From Polaromonas glacialis (GTDB lineage Bacteria > Pseudomonadota > Gammaproteobacteria > Burkholderiales > Burkholderiaceae_C), in the NCBI RefSeq assembly GCF_000709345.1, contig NZ_KL448324.1, positions 2,301 through 66,300 on the forward strand: a stretch of DNA of 64,000 nt, read 5' to 3'. How positions within the stretch are numbered: position 1 is the stretch's first letter; the number at the start of each line of letters is the position of its first letter. Under the pieces are notes generated by a model, which saw only the letters and a program-made list of their open reading frames with translations, ran no database searches and was not told the DNA's origin. Position numbers and translations under genes: made by a program. Shown piece after piece: positions 27,210 to 35,639 of the stretch.

Positions 27210-28286
27210 ATGGATTTCACCTTTAACGAAGACCAGCAAGCGCTGCGCGACTCGGTCAGCCGCTTTTTGATGGTCGAGGCTGCGCCGGAAAAACTGCGCG
27301 AGATCTGGCAGACCGACGTCGGCCGATCCTCCGAGCTGCGTGGCAAGCTCGCCGAGCAGGGGCTGACTGCGCTGTCGGTCCCCGAAGCACAGGGCGGCCT
27401 GGGCATGGGCGACATCGACTGGAGCTTGATGAACCAGGAGCTGGGCTACTTTGGCATCCCGGATTCACTCGCCGACACGGCCTACCTGGCCACCGGTCTG
27501 CTCGTGGCCTTGCCCGAGGCGAATGCCGTGCGCAGCGCCTGGCTGCCGCGCATTTCCGACGGCAGCGCCCGCATCGCTCTGGGTCATCCGGTCAACCCCT
27601 GGGTGGCCGACGCCCACCTGGCCGACTTGCTGTTGCTGGCGCACCCGGCCGACGGCGGTACCGAGTGGCACGCCGTGACGCCCGAACAGGTGCAGCTCAC
27701 GCCCTGCGCCAGCATCGACGCCTCGCGTCGACTAGCCACCGTGGCCTGGGCGCCATCGGACGCCACCCGCATCGTCGATGCAGCGGCTGGCCAGGCGCTG
27801 GCCGATGACCTGCTCGACCGGGGCGCGCTCAATGTGTCGGGTCAGCTGCTGGGCCTGGCGCAACGCATGCTGGACCTGACGGTGGACTATGCCGCGCAGC
27901 GCAAGCAGTTTGGCAAGCCGATTGGCTCGTTCCAGGCGGTCAAGCACCACTTGGCCGATGTGGTCACCAAGATCGAGTTTGCCAAGCCGGTGCTCTACCG
28001 TGCCGCGAGCGCCTTGGCCAACGGCGAAGCGCAGCGCTCGGTGCGTGTCTCGCACGCCAAGCTGGCCTGCGCCGAGGCTGGCTGGTTCTCGGCGCGCAAG
28101 GGTATCCAGGTGCATGGTGCGATGGGCTACACCTGGGAAGTCGATCTGCAGATGTTCATGAAACGCGCCTGGGTGCTGGATTCCGCCTGGGGCGACCGCG
28201 CCTTTCACAAGCAGCGGCTGGCCGATGCGCTGCTGACCGACGAGACGCTGCTCGGCCCCGGCGCCACTTTCAACACCCACTCTTGA
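27210..28286 (+). CDS. acyl-CoA dehydrogenase, second subunit of a heteromeric pair
   Basis: The 358-aa ACAD partner begins MDFTFNEDQQALRDSVSRFL, has GQLLGLAQRMLDLTVDYAAQ and QFGKPIGSFQAVKHHLAD, and ends with IQVHGAMGYTWEVDLQMFMK. The middle domain lacks the usual SEPxAGSD loop (ALGHPVNPWVADAHLADLLL instead), typical of the degenerate half of a heteromeric ACAD. It is paired with the gene before it. Confidence 0.82.
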   Translation: MDFTFNEDQQALRDSVSRFLMVEAAPEKLREIWQTDVGRSSELRGKLAEQGLTALSVPEAQGGLGMGDIDWSLMNQELGYFGIPDSLADTAYLATGLLVALPEANAVRSAWLPRISDGSARIALGHPVNPWVADAHLADLLLLAHPADGGTEWHAVTPEQVQLTPCASIDASRRLATVAWAPSDATRIVDAAAGQALADDLLDRGALNVSGQLLGLAQRMLDLTVDYAAQRKQFGKPIGSFQAVKHHLADVVTKIEFAKPVLYRAASALANGEAQRSVRVSHAKLACAEAGWFSARKGIQVHGAMGYTWEVDLQMFMKRAWVLDSAWGDRAFHKQRLADALLTDETLLGPGATFNTHS

Positions 28287-28300
28287 TTCGGAGTTTTTCC

Positions 28301-29452
28301 ATGGCAGAAGCTTATATTGTTGATGCCCTGCGCTCGCCCACCGGCAAGCGCAAGGGTTCGCTGGCCGCGGTGCATGGCGCCGATCTGGGCGCACATGTCA
28401 TCAAGGCGCTGGTCGAGCGCAACGAGGTTCCGGCGTCCGAGTACGACGACGTCATCTTTGGTTGCGTCGACACCATCGGCTCGCTGGCTGGCGACATTGC
28501 CCGCACCTCGTGGCTAGCCGCTGGCATGCCGATGTGCGTGCCCGGCACCACCATTGACCGGCAGTGCGGCTCGTCGCAGCAGGCGGTGCATTTTGCCGCG
28601 CAGGCGGTGATGAGCGGCACGCAGGACGTGATTCTGGCAGGCGGCGTGCAGACCATGAGCGCCATCCCCATCAGCTCGGCCATGCTGGCCGGCCAGCCGC
28701 TGGGCTTTACCACGCCGTTTGCCGAAAGCAAGGGCTGGCAGGCGCGCTTTGGCGACGCGCCGGTCAACCAGTTTTATGCTGCGCAGCGCATTGCCGACCA
28801 TTGGGATTTGTCGCGCGAAGACATGGAAGTGTTTTCCAAGGAAAGCCACGACCGTGCCCTGCGCGCCATGGCCGAAGGGCGCTTTGACCGCGAAATCGTG
28901 CCGTTTGGCGACTTTCGCATGGACGAAACGGCACGCGCCAGCACGCTGGAAAAGCTCGCCACGCTGCAGCCGGTGGACCCGGCCTATCCCAAGATCACTG
29001 CTGCCGTGTCCAGCTCGACCTGCGACGCCGCCGCCGCCGTGCTGGTGGTGTCGGAAGCCGCGCTCAAGCGCTATGGCCTCACGCCGCGCGCCCGCATCCA
29101 TCACCTGAGCGTGCGCGCCGATGACCCGATCTGGCACCTGACGGCGCCTATTGCGGCCACGGCCTATGCGCTGAAAAAAGCCGGCATGAAGCTCGAAGAC
29201 ATCGACTTGGTCGAGATCAACGAAGCCTTTGCCTCGGTCGTCATGGCATGGCTGAAGGAAACCCGTTACCCGCACGAGCGCACCAACGTCAACGGCGGCG
29301 CCATCGCACTGGGCCACCCACTGGGCGCCTCGGGCGCCAAGCTGATGACCACGCTCTTGCACGAACTCGAACGCACCGGCGGGCGCTACGGCCTGCAAAC
29401 CATGTGCGAAGGCGGCGGCCAGGCCAACGTCACCATCATTGAAAGACTCTGA
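28301..29452 (+). CDS. acetyl-CoA acetyltransferase (thiolase), FadA6-like
   Basis: The 383-aa thiolase keeps all catalytic elements: the nucleophile Cys in TIDRQCGSSQQAVHFAA, NEAFASV, GHPLGASGAK and the second Cys in QTMCEGGGQAN. In this operon it may thiolyse the 3-oxo CoA ester formed after ring C opening (MOODA-CoA), the FadA6 role. The ATG at 28301 is used rather than the upstream ATG at 28283, which overlaps the previous stop. Confidence 0.85.
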   Translation: MAEAYIVDALRSPTGKRKGSLAAVHGADLGAHVIKALVERNEVPASEYDDVIFGCVDTIGSLAGDIARTSWLAAGMPMCVPGTTIDRQCGSSQQAVHFAAQAVMSGTQDVILAGGVQTMSAIPISSAMLAGQPLGFTTPFAESKGWQARFGDAPVNQFYAAQRIADHWDLSREDMEVFSKESHDRALRAMAEGRFDREIVPFGDFRMDETARASTLEKLATLQPVDPAYPKITAAVSSSTCDAAAAVLVVSEAALKRYGLTPRARIHHLSVRADDPIWHLTAPIAATAYALKKAGMKLEDIDLVEINEAFASVVMAWLKETRYPHERTNVNGGAIALGHPLGASGAKLMTTLLHELERTGGRYGLQTMCEGGGQANVTIIERL

Positions 29453-29456
29453 AATC

Positions 29457-30335
29457 ATGGCTATTTGCAACCATCGTACCGTCATCATCACCGGCGCCGG
29501 CGGCGGCCTGGGCCGCGCCTATGCGCTGGCTTTTGCCGCCGAGGGCGCCAACGTCGTCGTCAACGACATCCGGCTCGAAGCTGCCGAGGCCGTCGTGGCC
29601 GAAGTGCTTGCCGCCGGTGGCAAGGCGATCGCCAATAACGGCGACATCACTACCATGGCCGGCGCACAGTCCATCATCGATGCGGCACTGGCCGCGTACG
29701 GCGAGGTCCATGTGCTGGTCAACAACGCCGGCATCCTGCGCGACCGCATGTTCATCAGCCTGAGCGAGGACGACTGGGACCAGGTGATGCGGGTCCACCT
29801 GAAAGGCCACTTCTGCCTGGCCAACCTGCTGGGCAAGCGCTGGCGTGACCAGGCCAAGGCCGGCAATCCGGTCGATGCGCGAATCATCAACACCAGCTCG
29901 GGCGCCGGCCTGCAAGGCTCGATTGGCCAGTCCAACTATGCCGCGGCCAAGGGCGGCATCGCCACGCTCACGCTGGTGCAGGCGGCCGAGCTGGGACGCT
30001 ACGGCGTGACGGCCAATGCGCTGGCCCCGGCCGCGCGCACCGCGATGACCGAAGCGGGCATGCCCGACATGGTCAAGGCGCCCGAGGATGGCAGCTTTGA
30101 CAGCTGGGCGGCAGAAAACGTCGCTCCTCTGGTGGTCTGGCTGGGCAGCCCCGAGTCGGCGCATGTGACCGGCAAGGTCTTTGAAAGCCAGGGCGGGCGC
30201 ATCTCGATGGGCGACGGCTGGCGCACCGACGCCACGCGCGACAAGGGCGCACGCTGGGAGCCGGCCGAACTCGGCCCCGTCATCGACCAGCTGCTGGCCG
30301 AAGCGGTGCCGGCGCAAAAAGTCTGGGGCAGCTGA
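29457..30335 (+). CDS. SDR resembling the (3R)-hydroxyacyl-CoA dehydrogenase domain of MFE-2/17β-HSD4
   Basis: The 292-aa SDR has TGAGGGLGRAYALAFAAEGA, VNDIR, NNAGILRDRMFISLSEDDWD and SNYAAAKGGI. The NNAGILRDR stretch and length are characteristic of the MFE-2/Hsd4A group that oxidises CoA-linked hydroxyls. It starts 4 bp after the thiolase stop. It probably acts in side-chain or ring C/D beta-oxidation. Confidence 0.82.
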   Translation: MAICNHRTVIITGAGGGLGRAYALAFAAEGANVVVNDIRLEAAEAVVAEVLAAGGKAIANNGDITTMAGAQSIIDAALAAYGEVHVLVNNAGILRDRMFISLSEDDWDQVMRVHLKGHFCLANLLGKRWRDQAKAGNPVDARIINTSSGAGLQGSIGQSNYAAAKGGIATLTLVQAAELGRYGVTANALAPAARTAMTEAGMPDMVKAPEDGSFDSWAAENVAPLVVWLGSPESAHVTGKVFESQGGRISMGDGWRTDATRDKGARWEPAELGPVIDQLLAEAVPAQKVWGS

Positions 30336-30336
30336 C

Positions 30337-31836
30337 ATGGACGCGGTGCAGACCGGCGTCCGGCCGGATCATGCCTTGCAGGCGGCTGCGCTGCCGCTGC
30401 CCGAATACGAGCAATTCGATGCCACGGCGCTGGCCGGGCATCTGCGCAGCGGCCAGCTGACGCCGCTGGAGCTGCTGGAGGCGGCCATTGCGCGGCTTGA
30501 CGCACGCCGCCACATCAACGCGGTGGCGATGCGCCATGACGAACTGGCCTACGAAGCCGCGCAGCGCCTGTCCGCCCTGGGCGAGGCAGAACGCACCCGC
30601 CTGAGTGAGCAGGCGCCGCTGCTAGGCGTGCCGTTTGCGCTGAAAGACCTGGGCGTTGCCATGAAAGGCACGGTTACCACCCAGGGCTGCGCCTTTTTCA
30701 AGGACGCGGTGGCCGACCACGATTCAACGCTGGTGCAGCGTTACCGCGCCGCCGGACTGAACATCTTTGCCAAGACCACCACGCCCGAATTTGGTCAGAC
30801 GGCCACGACCGAGTCGCGCCTGTTCGGCCTGACGCGCAACCCGTGGAACCTGAACTACAGCGCCGGCGGCTCGTCCGGCGGCGCGGCGGTGGCGGTGGCG
30901 GCAGGTATCCTGCCGGTGGCGCATGCCAGCGACGGCGGCGGCTCGATTCGCATTCCGGCGTCCAACTGCGGCTTGTTTGGCCTGAAGCCCAGCCGGGGCC
31001 TGGTGCCCATGGGCCCGAAGATGCTCGAAGGCTGGCTGGGCCTGTCGGTGCAGCACGTCATCAGCCGCTCGGTGCGCGACAGCGCCTGGCTGCTGCAGCT
31101 CACGCAGGGCCCCGAGGCCGGCAGCCGTACCGGCCCGCAGGCCGGCGACGTGATGGACGCCATCGCCCGGCCGCCGCGCCGGCTGCGCATTGCGCTGATG
31201 GAGCAAAACCCGTTTGGCGCGCCGGTGCATCCGGACTGCCTGGACGCCGTGCGCGCGGCTGCGCGCCTGTGCGAGTCGCTGGGCCACAGGGTTGAAGTGG
31301 CTGCGCCGCAGCTGGCGGTTGGCGAGATGTTCGCCAGCATGGGCGTGGCCACGGCCACCGGCATGCTGACCACGGTCAAGGCGCGTGAAAAAGAGCTGGG
31401 CCGCGAGGCCCGCGAAGACGAGTTCGAGCGGCTGAACTGGCGCAGCGTGCAGCTGGCACGCGGCTACAGTGCCGAGCAGGCCCTGACCGCCCGCCTTGTG
31501 TTTGACCAGGCGAGCCGCACGCTGGACCTGTTCCTTGGCGACTACGACATGATCCTGTCGCCCGTGACGGCAGCGCCTGCGCCGCTGCTGGGCGCCATGT
31601 CGCTGGACCAGCCTTACGAGGACTATGTGAAGGTGGCGATGACCGCATCGCCGTTCACTGCCATGTTCAACATGAGCGGCCACCCGGCCATGTCGGTGCC
31701 GTTGCACTGGAACGACCAAGGCATGCCCATAGGCGCACAGTTTGCCGCGCCCTTTGGCGACGAAGCCACCTTGCTGGCACTGGCCGCGCAGCTGGAGCAG
31801 GCCGCGCCCTGGAAAGACCGGCGGCCCGCTCTTTGA
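30337..31836 (+). CDS. amidase-signature (AS) family amidase
   Basis: The 499-aa protein has the Ser-cisSer-Lys triad elements: catalytic Lys in FALKDLGVAMKG, the glycine/serine signature NYSAGGSSGGAAVAVAAG and the nucleophile Ser in SDGGGSIRIPAS. The start is 1 nt after the preceding stop, making it the last gene of the tesB operon. No signal peptide is visible, so it acts in the cytoplasm. Deconjugation of glycine- or taurine-conjugated bile salts is an attractive but unproven role; an unrelated amide substrate is possible. Confidence 0.82.
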   Translation: MDAVQTGVRPDHALQAAALPLPEYEQFDATALAGHLRSGQLTPLELLEAAIARLDARRHINAVAMRHDELAYEAAQRLSALGEAERTRLSEQAPLLGVPFALKDLGVAMKGTVTTQGCAFFKDAVADHDSTLVQRYRAAGLNIFAKTTTPEFGQTATTESRLFGLTRNPWNLNYSAGGSSGGAAVAVAAGILPVAHASDGGGSIRIPASNCGLFGLKPSRGLVPMGPKMLEGWLGLSVQHVISRSVRDSAWLLQLTQGPEAGSRTGPQAGDVMDAIARPPRRLRIALMEQNPFGAPVHPDCLDAVRAAARLCESLGHRVEVAAPQLAVGEMFASMGVATATGMLTTVKAREKELGREAREDEFERLNWRSVQLARGYSAEQALTARLVFDQASRTLDLFLGDYDMILSPVTAAPAPLLGAMSLDQPYEDYVKVAMTASPFTAMFNMSGHPAMSVPLHWNDQGMPIGAQFAAPFGDEATLLALAAQLEQAAPWKDRRPAL

Positions 31837-31843
31837 GCACGCA

Positions 31844-31870
31844 TGCGCCCGCACTCAGGCTGCGGGCGCA
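31844..31870 (+). other. strong hairpin in the amidase–acyl-CoA dehydrogenase gap
   Basis: A perfect 10-bp stem TGCGCCCGCA/TGCGGGCGCA with a 7-nt loop lies just after the amidase stop. There is no T-run, so it is more likely an mRNA-stability or attenuating element than a full terminator. No island dyad is found before the next gene, so transcription probably continues into it. Confidence 0.5.
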
Positions 31871-31938
31871 CCAACGTAGCGCGGTAGCCATCGCCGCCAT
31901 GGATTGCCGCGCCGCACCTTTTTTGGAGGACATGGCAG

Positions 31939-33084
31939 ATGGATCTTTCCCTTAGCGACGAACAGCAGCAAATTGCTGAGAGCGCGTCAATTTTCCTGAC
32001 GGAAGCCAGCGCCATGCCGGCGGTGCGCGCCGCCAGCCAGAGCGGCAGCGGTCTGGACAGCGCGCTGTGGCGCGGCATGGCCGAGCTGGGCTGGTGCGGC
32101 GTGCATCTGCCCGAGTCTGCCGGCGGACTGGGCCTGGGCCTGGTTGAGCTGGTGCTGCTGCAGGAGCAGCTGGGCCGGCGCCTGGCCTGCGTGCCTTTTT
32201 TTGACAGCGTGGCGCTGGCGGCGACCGCATTGCGCGAGCTGCCGGACAGCGCGCTGGCGCAGCAATGGCTGGAGCGGCTGGCAGCAGGCGAGGCCATTGG
32301 TGCGCTGGCGCTGGTGGCCGACAAAGCCGGCACGCCCCGCGCCATCGCCACCCCCAATACCCCGGCCAATGACGGCTGGACGCTGCAGGGCGCCTGGCCG
32401 CAGGTCGGCTCGGCCGCCTTGGCCGATGTGCTGCTGCTGCCCGCGCAAACGGCTTCAGGCGAAAGCCTGCTGTTTGCAGTGCAGGCCGATGCAACCGGCC
32501 TGCAGGTCGGGCCGCTCACCACGCTGGACACCACCCGCCGCATGGCAGCCGTGAAGGCCCGTGGCGTAACGCTGCCGGCGTCCAGCTGTATCGGCCGGGG
32601 AGCGCCGCTGGACGGTGTGCTGGCGCGCGTACAGCAACTGGCCGCCATTGCGCTGGCGGCCGAACAGGTCGGCGTGGCGCAGCAGTGCCTGGACATGACG
32701 CTGGACTATGCCGCGCAGCGCAGCCAGTTTGACCGCACCATCGCCAGCTTTCAGGCCGTCAAGCACCGCTGCGCGCAGATGCTGGTGGCGGTGGAAAGCG
32801 CCCGTTCGGCGGTCTACGGCGCGGCCTGCATGGCCGATACCGCGCTTGATGCGGCCACCTTGCTGCTGCAGGCCGCGCAGGCCCGCGTGGCCGCCACCGA
32901 GGCCGCGCAGTTCTGCGCCCGCGAAGCCATTCAGCTGCATGGCGGCGTGGGTTTTACCTGGGAGTTTGACCCGCACCTGTACCTGCGCCGCGCGCAGGCG
33001 TCCAGCCAGCGGCTGGCGCCTGCGTCCTGGTGGCTCGAACAGGTGGCCGCGCAACTGCTTGACACGCTGAAGGAAACCGCATGA
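31939..33084 (+). CDS. acyl-CoA dehydrogenase, subunit of a second heteromeric pair
   Basis: The 381-aa ACAD begins MDLSLSDEQQQIAESASIFL, has LPESAGGLGLGLVELVLLQE, QFDRTIASFQAVKHRCAQ and ends IQLHGGVGFTWEFDPHLYLR. As in the second gene of the other pair, the middle-domain SEPxAGSD loop is missing. Its stop overlaps the next start by 4 nt. It probably forms an alpha2beta2 enzyme acting on the steroid side chain or the ring C/D propionyl chain. Confidence 0.85.
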   Translation: MDLSLSDEQQQIAESASIFLTEASAMPAVRAASQSGSGLDSALWRGMAELGWCGVHLPESAGGLGLGLVELVLLQEQLGRRLACVPFFDSVALAATALRELPDSALAQQWLERLAAGEAIGALALVADKAGTPRAIATPNTPANDGWTLQGAWPQVGSAALADVLLLPAQTASGESLLFAVQADATGLQVGPLTTLDTTRRMAAVKARGVTLPASSCIGRGAPLDGVLARVQQLAAIALAAEQVGVAQQCLDMTLDYAAQRSQFDRTIASFQAVKHRCAQMLVAVESARSAVYGAACMADTALDAATLLLQAAQARVAATEAAQFCAREAIQLHGGVGFTWEFDPHLYLRRAQASSQRLAPASWWLEQVAAQLLDTLKETA

Positions 33085-34244
33085 ATTTGCAGGAAACTGA
33101 GACTGAAAACGCTTTTCGCGCCAGCGTGCGCGACTGGATGGGCGAACATCTGTGCGGCGAATTCGAGCCGCTGCGCCATGCCCACGGCCTGGGCGCGCCG
33201 GGCTACGAGCCGGCACTGGCCAAGCGCTGGGAGCAGCAGCTGGCCGCCGGTGGCTGGACCGGCCTGGGCTGGCCGCGCCAGCACGGCGGGCGCGAGCTGC
33301 CGCTGGCGCAGCAGGTGATCTTTCATGAGGAATACGTGCGCTGTGGCGGTCCGGGCCGGTTGGGCCACATTGGCGAGACGCTGCTGGCGCCGACGCTGAT
33401 GGCCCACGGCTCGCCCGAATTGCAGGCGCGCTTTTTGCCCGGCATTTTGGCCGGTGAAACCTATTGGGCGCAGGGCTATTCCGAGCCCGGCGCAGGTTCC
33501 GACCTGGCGGCGGTTCGTACCCGCGCGCGCATCGACCCCGACAGCGGCGAATGGGTGATCGACGGCCAGAAGGTGTGGACGTCGTGGGCGCATGAGTCAG
33601 ACTGGATTTTTGTGCTGGCGCGCTGCGAGCCCGGCTCGATCCGCCACAAGGGCCTGGTGCTGCTGCTGGTGCCTTTGACCCAGCCGGGCGTGACGCTGCG
33701 GCCCATTCGCCAGATCACCGGCGAGGCCGAATTCAACGAGGTGTTTTTCGATGGCGCCCGCACCGAAGGCGCGCTGCACCTGGGCGCGCCCGGGCAGGGC
33801 TGGGCGGTCGCCATGTACTTGCTGGGCTGCGAGCGCGGCGCCTCGACGCTGGGCCAGCAGGCGCATTTCAAGAGCGAGCTGGAGCAGGTCATGGCCGTGG
33901 CGCAGCGCAACGGCGCGGCCCGCGACCCGCTGCTGCGCCAGCGCATTGCACATGCCGCGCTGGGCCTGCAAACGCTGCGCAGCCATGCGCTGCGCACCTC
34001 AAGCGATGACGCGCCGGCGCGCGCGGTCAGCATCGGCAAATACTTGTGGTCGAACTGGCGCCGCTCGCTGGGCGAGCTGGCGGTGGATGTGCTGGGCGAA
34101 AGCGGCGACATCGCCAGCGACGACCCCTTGCACCAGGCGCTGCAGCGGCTCTGGCTGGTCAGCCGCGCCGACACGATCTACGCCGGCAGCAACGAGATCC
34201 AGCTCAACCTGATGGCTGAGCGCGCGCTGCAAATGCCGCGCTGA
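33081..34244 (+). CDS. acyl-CoA dehydrogenase, partner subunit of the second pair
   Basis: The 387-aa ACAD has GLGWPRQHGGRELPLAQQ, the intact loop QGYSEPGAGSDLAAVRTRA, and the C-terminal IYAGSNEIQLNLMAERAL. It overlaps the preceding gene (ATGA), which favours equimolar synthesis for a heteromeric complex. It is the last gene before a 104-bp gap holding island promoter 3. Confidence 0.85.
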   Translation: MNLQETETENAFRASVRDWMGEHLCGEFEPLRHAHGLGAPGYEPALAKRWEQQLAAGGWTGLGWPRQHGGRELPLAQQVIFHEEYVRCGGPGRLGHIGETLLAPTLMAHGSPELQARFLPGILAGETYWAQGYSEPGAGSDLAAVRTRARIDPDSGEWVIDGQKVWTSWAHESDWIFVLARCEPGSIRHKGLVLLLVPLTQPGVTLRPIRQITGEAEFNEVFFDGARTEGALHLGAPGQGWAVAMYLLGCERGASTLGQQAHFKSELEQVMAVAQRNGAARDPLLRQRIAHAALGLQTLRSHALRTSSDDAPARAVSIGKYLWSNWRRSLGELAVDVLGESGDIASDDPLHQALQRLWLVSRADTIYAGSNEIQLNLMAERALQMPR

Positions 34245-34272
34245 GGCCACTCGGCCCGCAAGGCGCCCGACT

Positions 34273-34318
34273 CATCGTCCATGCAGACGATGTAACGCGC
34301 CTGGGCTGCAAGCACCAT
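34273..34318 (+). promoter_or_regulatory. island promoter 3: perfect dyad CATCGTC-N6-GACGATG plus -10-like CACCAT
   Basis: This is the only fully palindromic copy: arms at 34273–34279 and 34286–34292 are exact reverse complements. After 20 nt comes CACCAT at 34313–34318. It lies 56 bp before the SDR gene at 34349. Confidence 0.82.
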
Positions 34319-34348
34319 CAGGCTCATCAACTTGACGGATATTGACCC

Positions 34349-35134
34349 ATGAAACCTGCTCCCAATTACGTTCCCGCCCATGGCCTGTTGCGCGGCAAGT
34401 CCGTGCTGGTCACCGCCGCCGCCGGCGCCGGCATCGGCTTTGCCATTGCCAGGCGCGCCGCCGAAGAAGGCTGCCGCGCGCTCTTCATTTCCGACGTGCA
34501 TGAACGCCGGCTGAGCGAAGCCGTTGAAGCCATCCAGCGCGAAACCGGCCTGAAAGAGGTCTACAGCCAGCTGTGCGATGTCAGCCAGGAAAGCCAGGTT
34601 CAGTCGCTGGTTGACGCGGCTGAGGCGCAGCTGGGCGGCATCGACGTGCTGGTCAACAATGCTGGCCTGGGCACCAGCCGCCGCGTGGTCGACATGGACG
34701 ACGCCGAGTGGCACAAGGTCATCGACGTGACGCTGACCGGCACCTTTCGCATGATGCGCGCCGCGCTCAAGGTCATGCAGCCGCGCGGCAAGGGCGTGAT
34801 CATCAACAACGCCTCGGTGCTGGGCTGGCGCGCCCAGACCGAGCAGGCGCACTATGCCGCTGCCAAGGCCGGCGTGATGGCGCTGACGCGCTGCGCCGCC
34901 CTGGAGGCGGCCGAGTTCGGCATTCGCATCAATGCCGTGGCGCCGTCGATTGCCATCCACGCCTTCCTGAAAAAATCGGCCTCCGAAGAGCTGCTCAACG
35001 AGTTGTCGGCCAAGGAAGCCTTTGGCCGGGGCGCCGAGCCGTGGGAAATCGCCAACGTGATGATTTTCCTGGCCAGCGATTACTCGTCCTACATGACCGG
35101 CGAGGTGGTGTCGGTCAGCTCGCAGCACGCTTGA
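34349..35134 (+). CDS. short-chain dehydrogenase, IpdF-like
   Basis: The 261-aa SDR has an unusual cofactor motif VLVTAAAGAGIGFAIARR followed by ISDVHERRLSEA, a pattern I associate with the IpdF branch that oxidises a ring hydroxyl of CoA-activated HIP intermediates. NNAGLGTSRRVVDMDDAEWH and HYAAAKAGV supply the remaining SDR motifs. It is first gene of a three-gene operon with a MaoC hydratase and a thiolase. The IpdF label is a family impression, not a tested orthology. Confidence 0.75.
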   Translation: MKPAPNYVPAHGLLRGKSVLVTAAAGAGIGFAIARRAAEEGCRALFISDVHERRLSEAVEAIQRETGLKEVYSQLCDVSQESQVQSLVDAAEAQLGGIDVLVNNAGLGTSRRVVDMDDAEWHKVIDVTLTGTFRMMRAALKVMQPRGKGVIINNASVLGWRAQTEQAHYAAAKAGVMALTRCAALEAAEFGIRINAVAPSIAIHAFLKKSASEELLNELSAKEAFGRGAEPWEIANVMIFLASDYSSYMTGEVVSVSSQHA

Positions 35135-35135
35135 C

Positions 35136-35627
35136 ATGACGACGCACAACATCACCCTGAAAACGCCGACCACCTGTTTTGACTCCGTCGCCGGCGTGCT
35201 GGCGGCGGTCGGTTCTGACTTGGGCAGCACCGACTGGATCACCGTCACGCAAGAGCGCATCAACACCTTTGCCGACGCCACGGGCGACCATCAGTGGATT
35301 CACGTCGATCCCGAACGCGCCAAAACCGGCCCGTTTGGCGCCTGCGTGGCGCATGGCTACCTGACCCTGTCGCTGGCCAACCTGTTCTTGCCGCAACTGG
35401 TCAGCTACCAGCGCCTGAAGATGGGCGTGAACTACGGCTGCGACAAGGTGCGCTTTCCGGCGCCCGTGAAGGTGGATTCGCGCGTTCGCGGACGCGGTGA
35501 AGTGGTGGCGGCCGAGCCAGTCAAGGGCGATGGCGTGCAGGTCACCGTGCGCATCAGCGTCGAGATCGAAGGCGCCGACAAGCCCGGCTGCGTGGTTGAC
35601 ACCATCAGCCGCCTTTATTTTGAATAA
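35136..35627 (+). CDS. MaoC-like (R)-specific enoyl-CoA hydratase
   Basis: The 163-aa single-hotdog protein carries the hydratase-2 motif FADATGDHQWIHVDPERA followed by GPFGACVAHGYLTLSL, giving the Asp/His pair expected for hydration of a trans-2-enoyl-CoA. It starts 1 nt after the SDR stop. The protein resembles NodN/MaoC forms that act as homodimers. Confidence 0.85.
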   Translation: MTTHNITLKTPTTCFDSVAGVLAAVGSDLGSTDWITVTQERINTFADATGDHQWIHVDPERAKTGPFGACVAHGYLTLSLANLFLPQLVSYQRLKMGVNYGCDKVRFPAPVKVDSRVRGRGEVVAAEPVKGDGVQVTVRISVEIEGADKPGCVVDTISRLYFE

Positions 35628-35639
35628 GAAAGCATTTGC

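Noticed and set aside
34273..34292. CATCGTC/GACGATG inverted repeat read as a terminator after the acyl-CoA dehydrogenase gene
   Set aside because: No T-run follows, and the same sequence occurs in promoter positions elsewhere with fixed spacing to a -10-like hexamer, so an operator explains it better.
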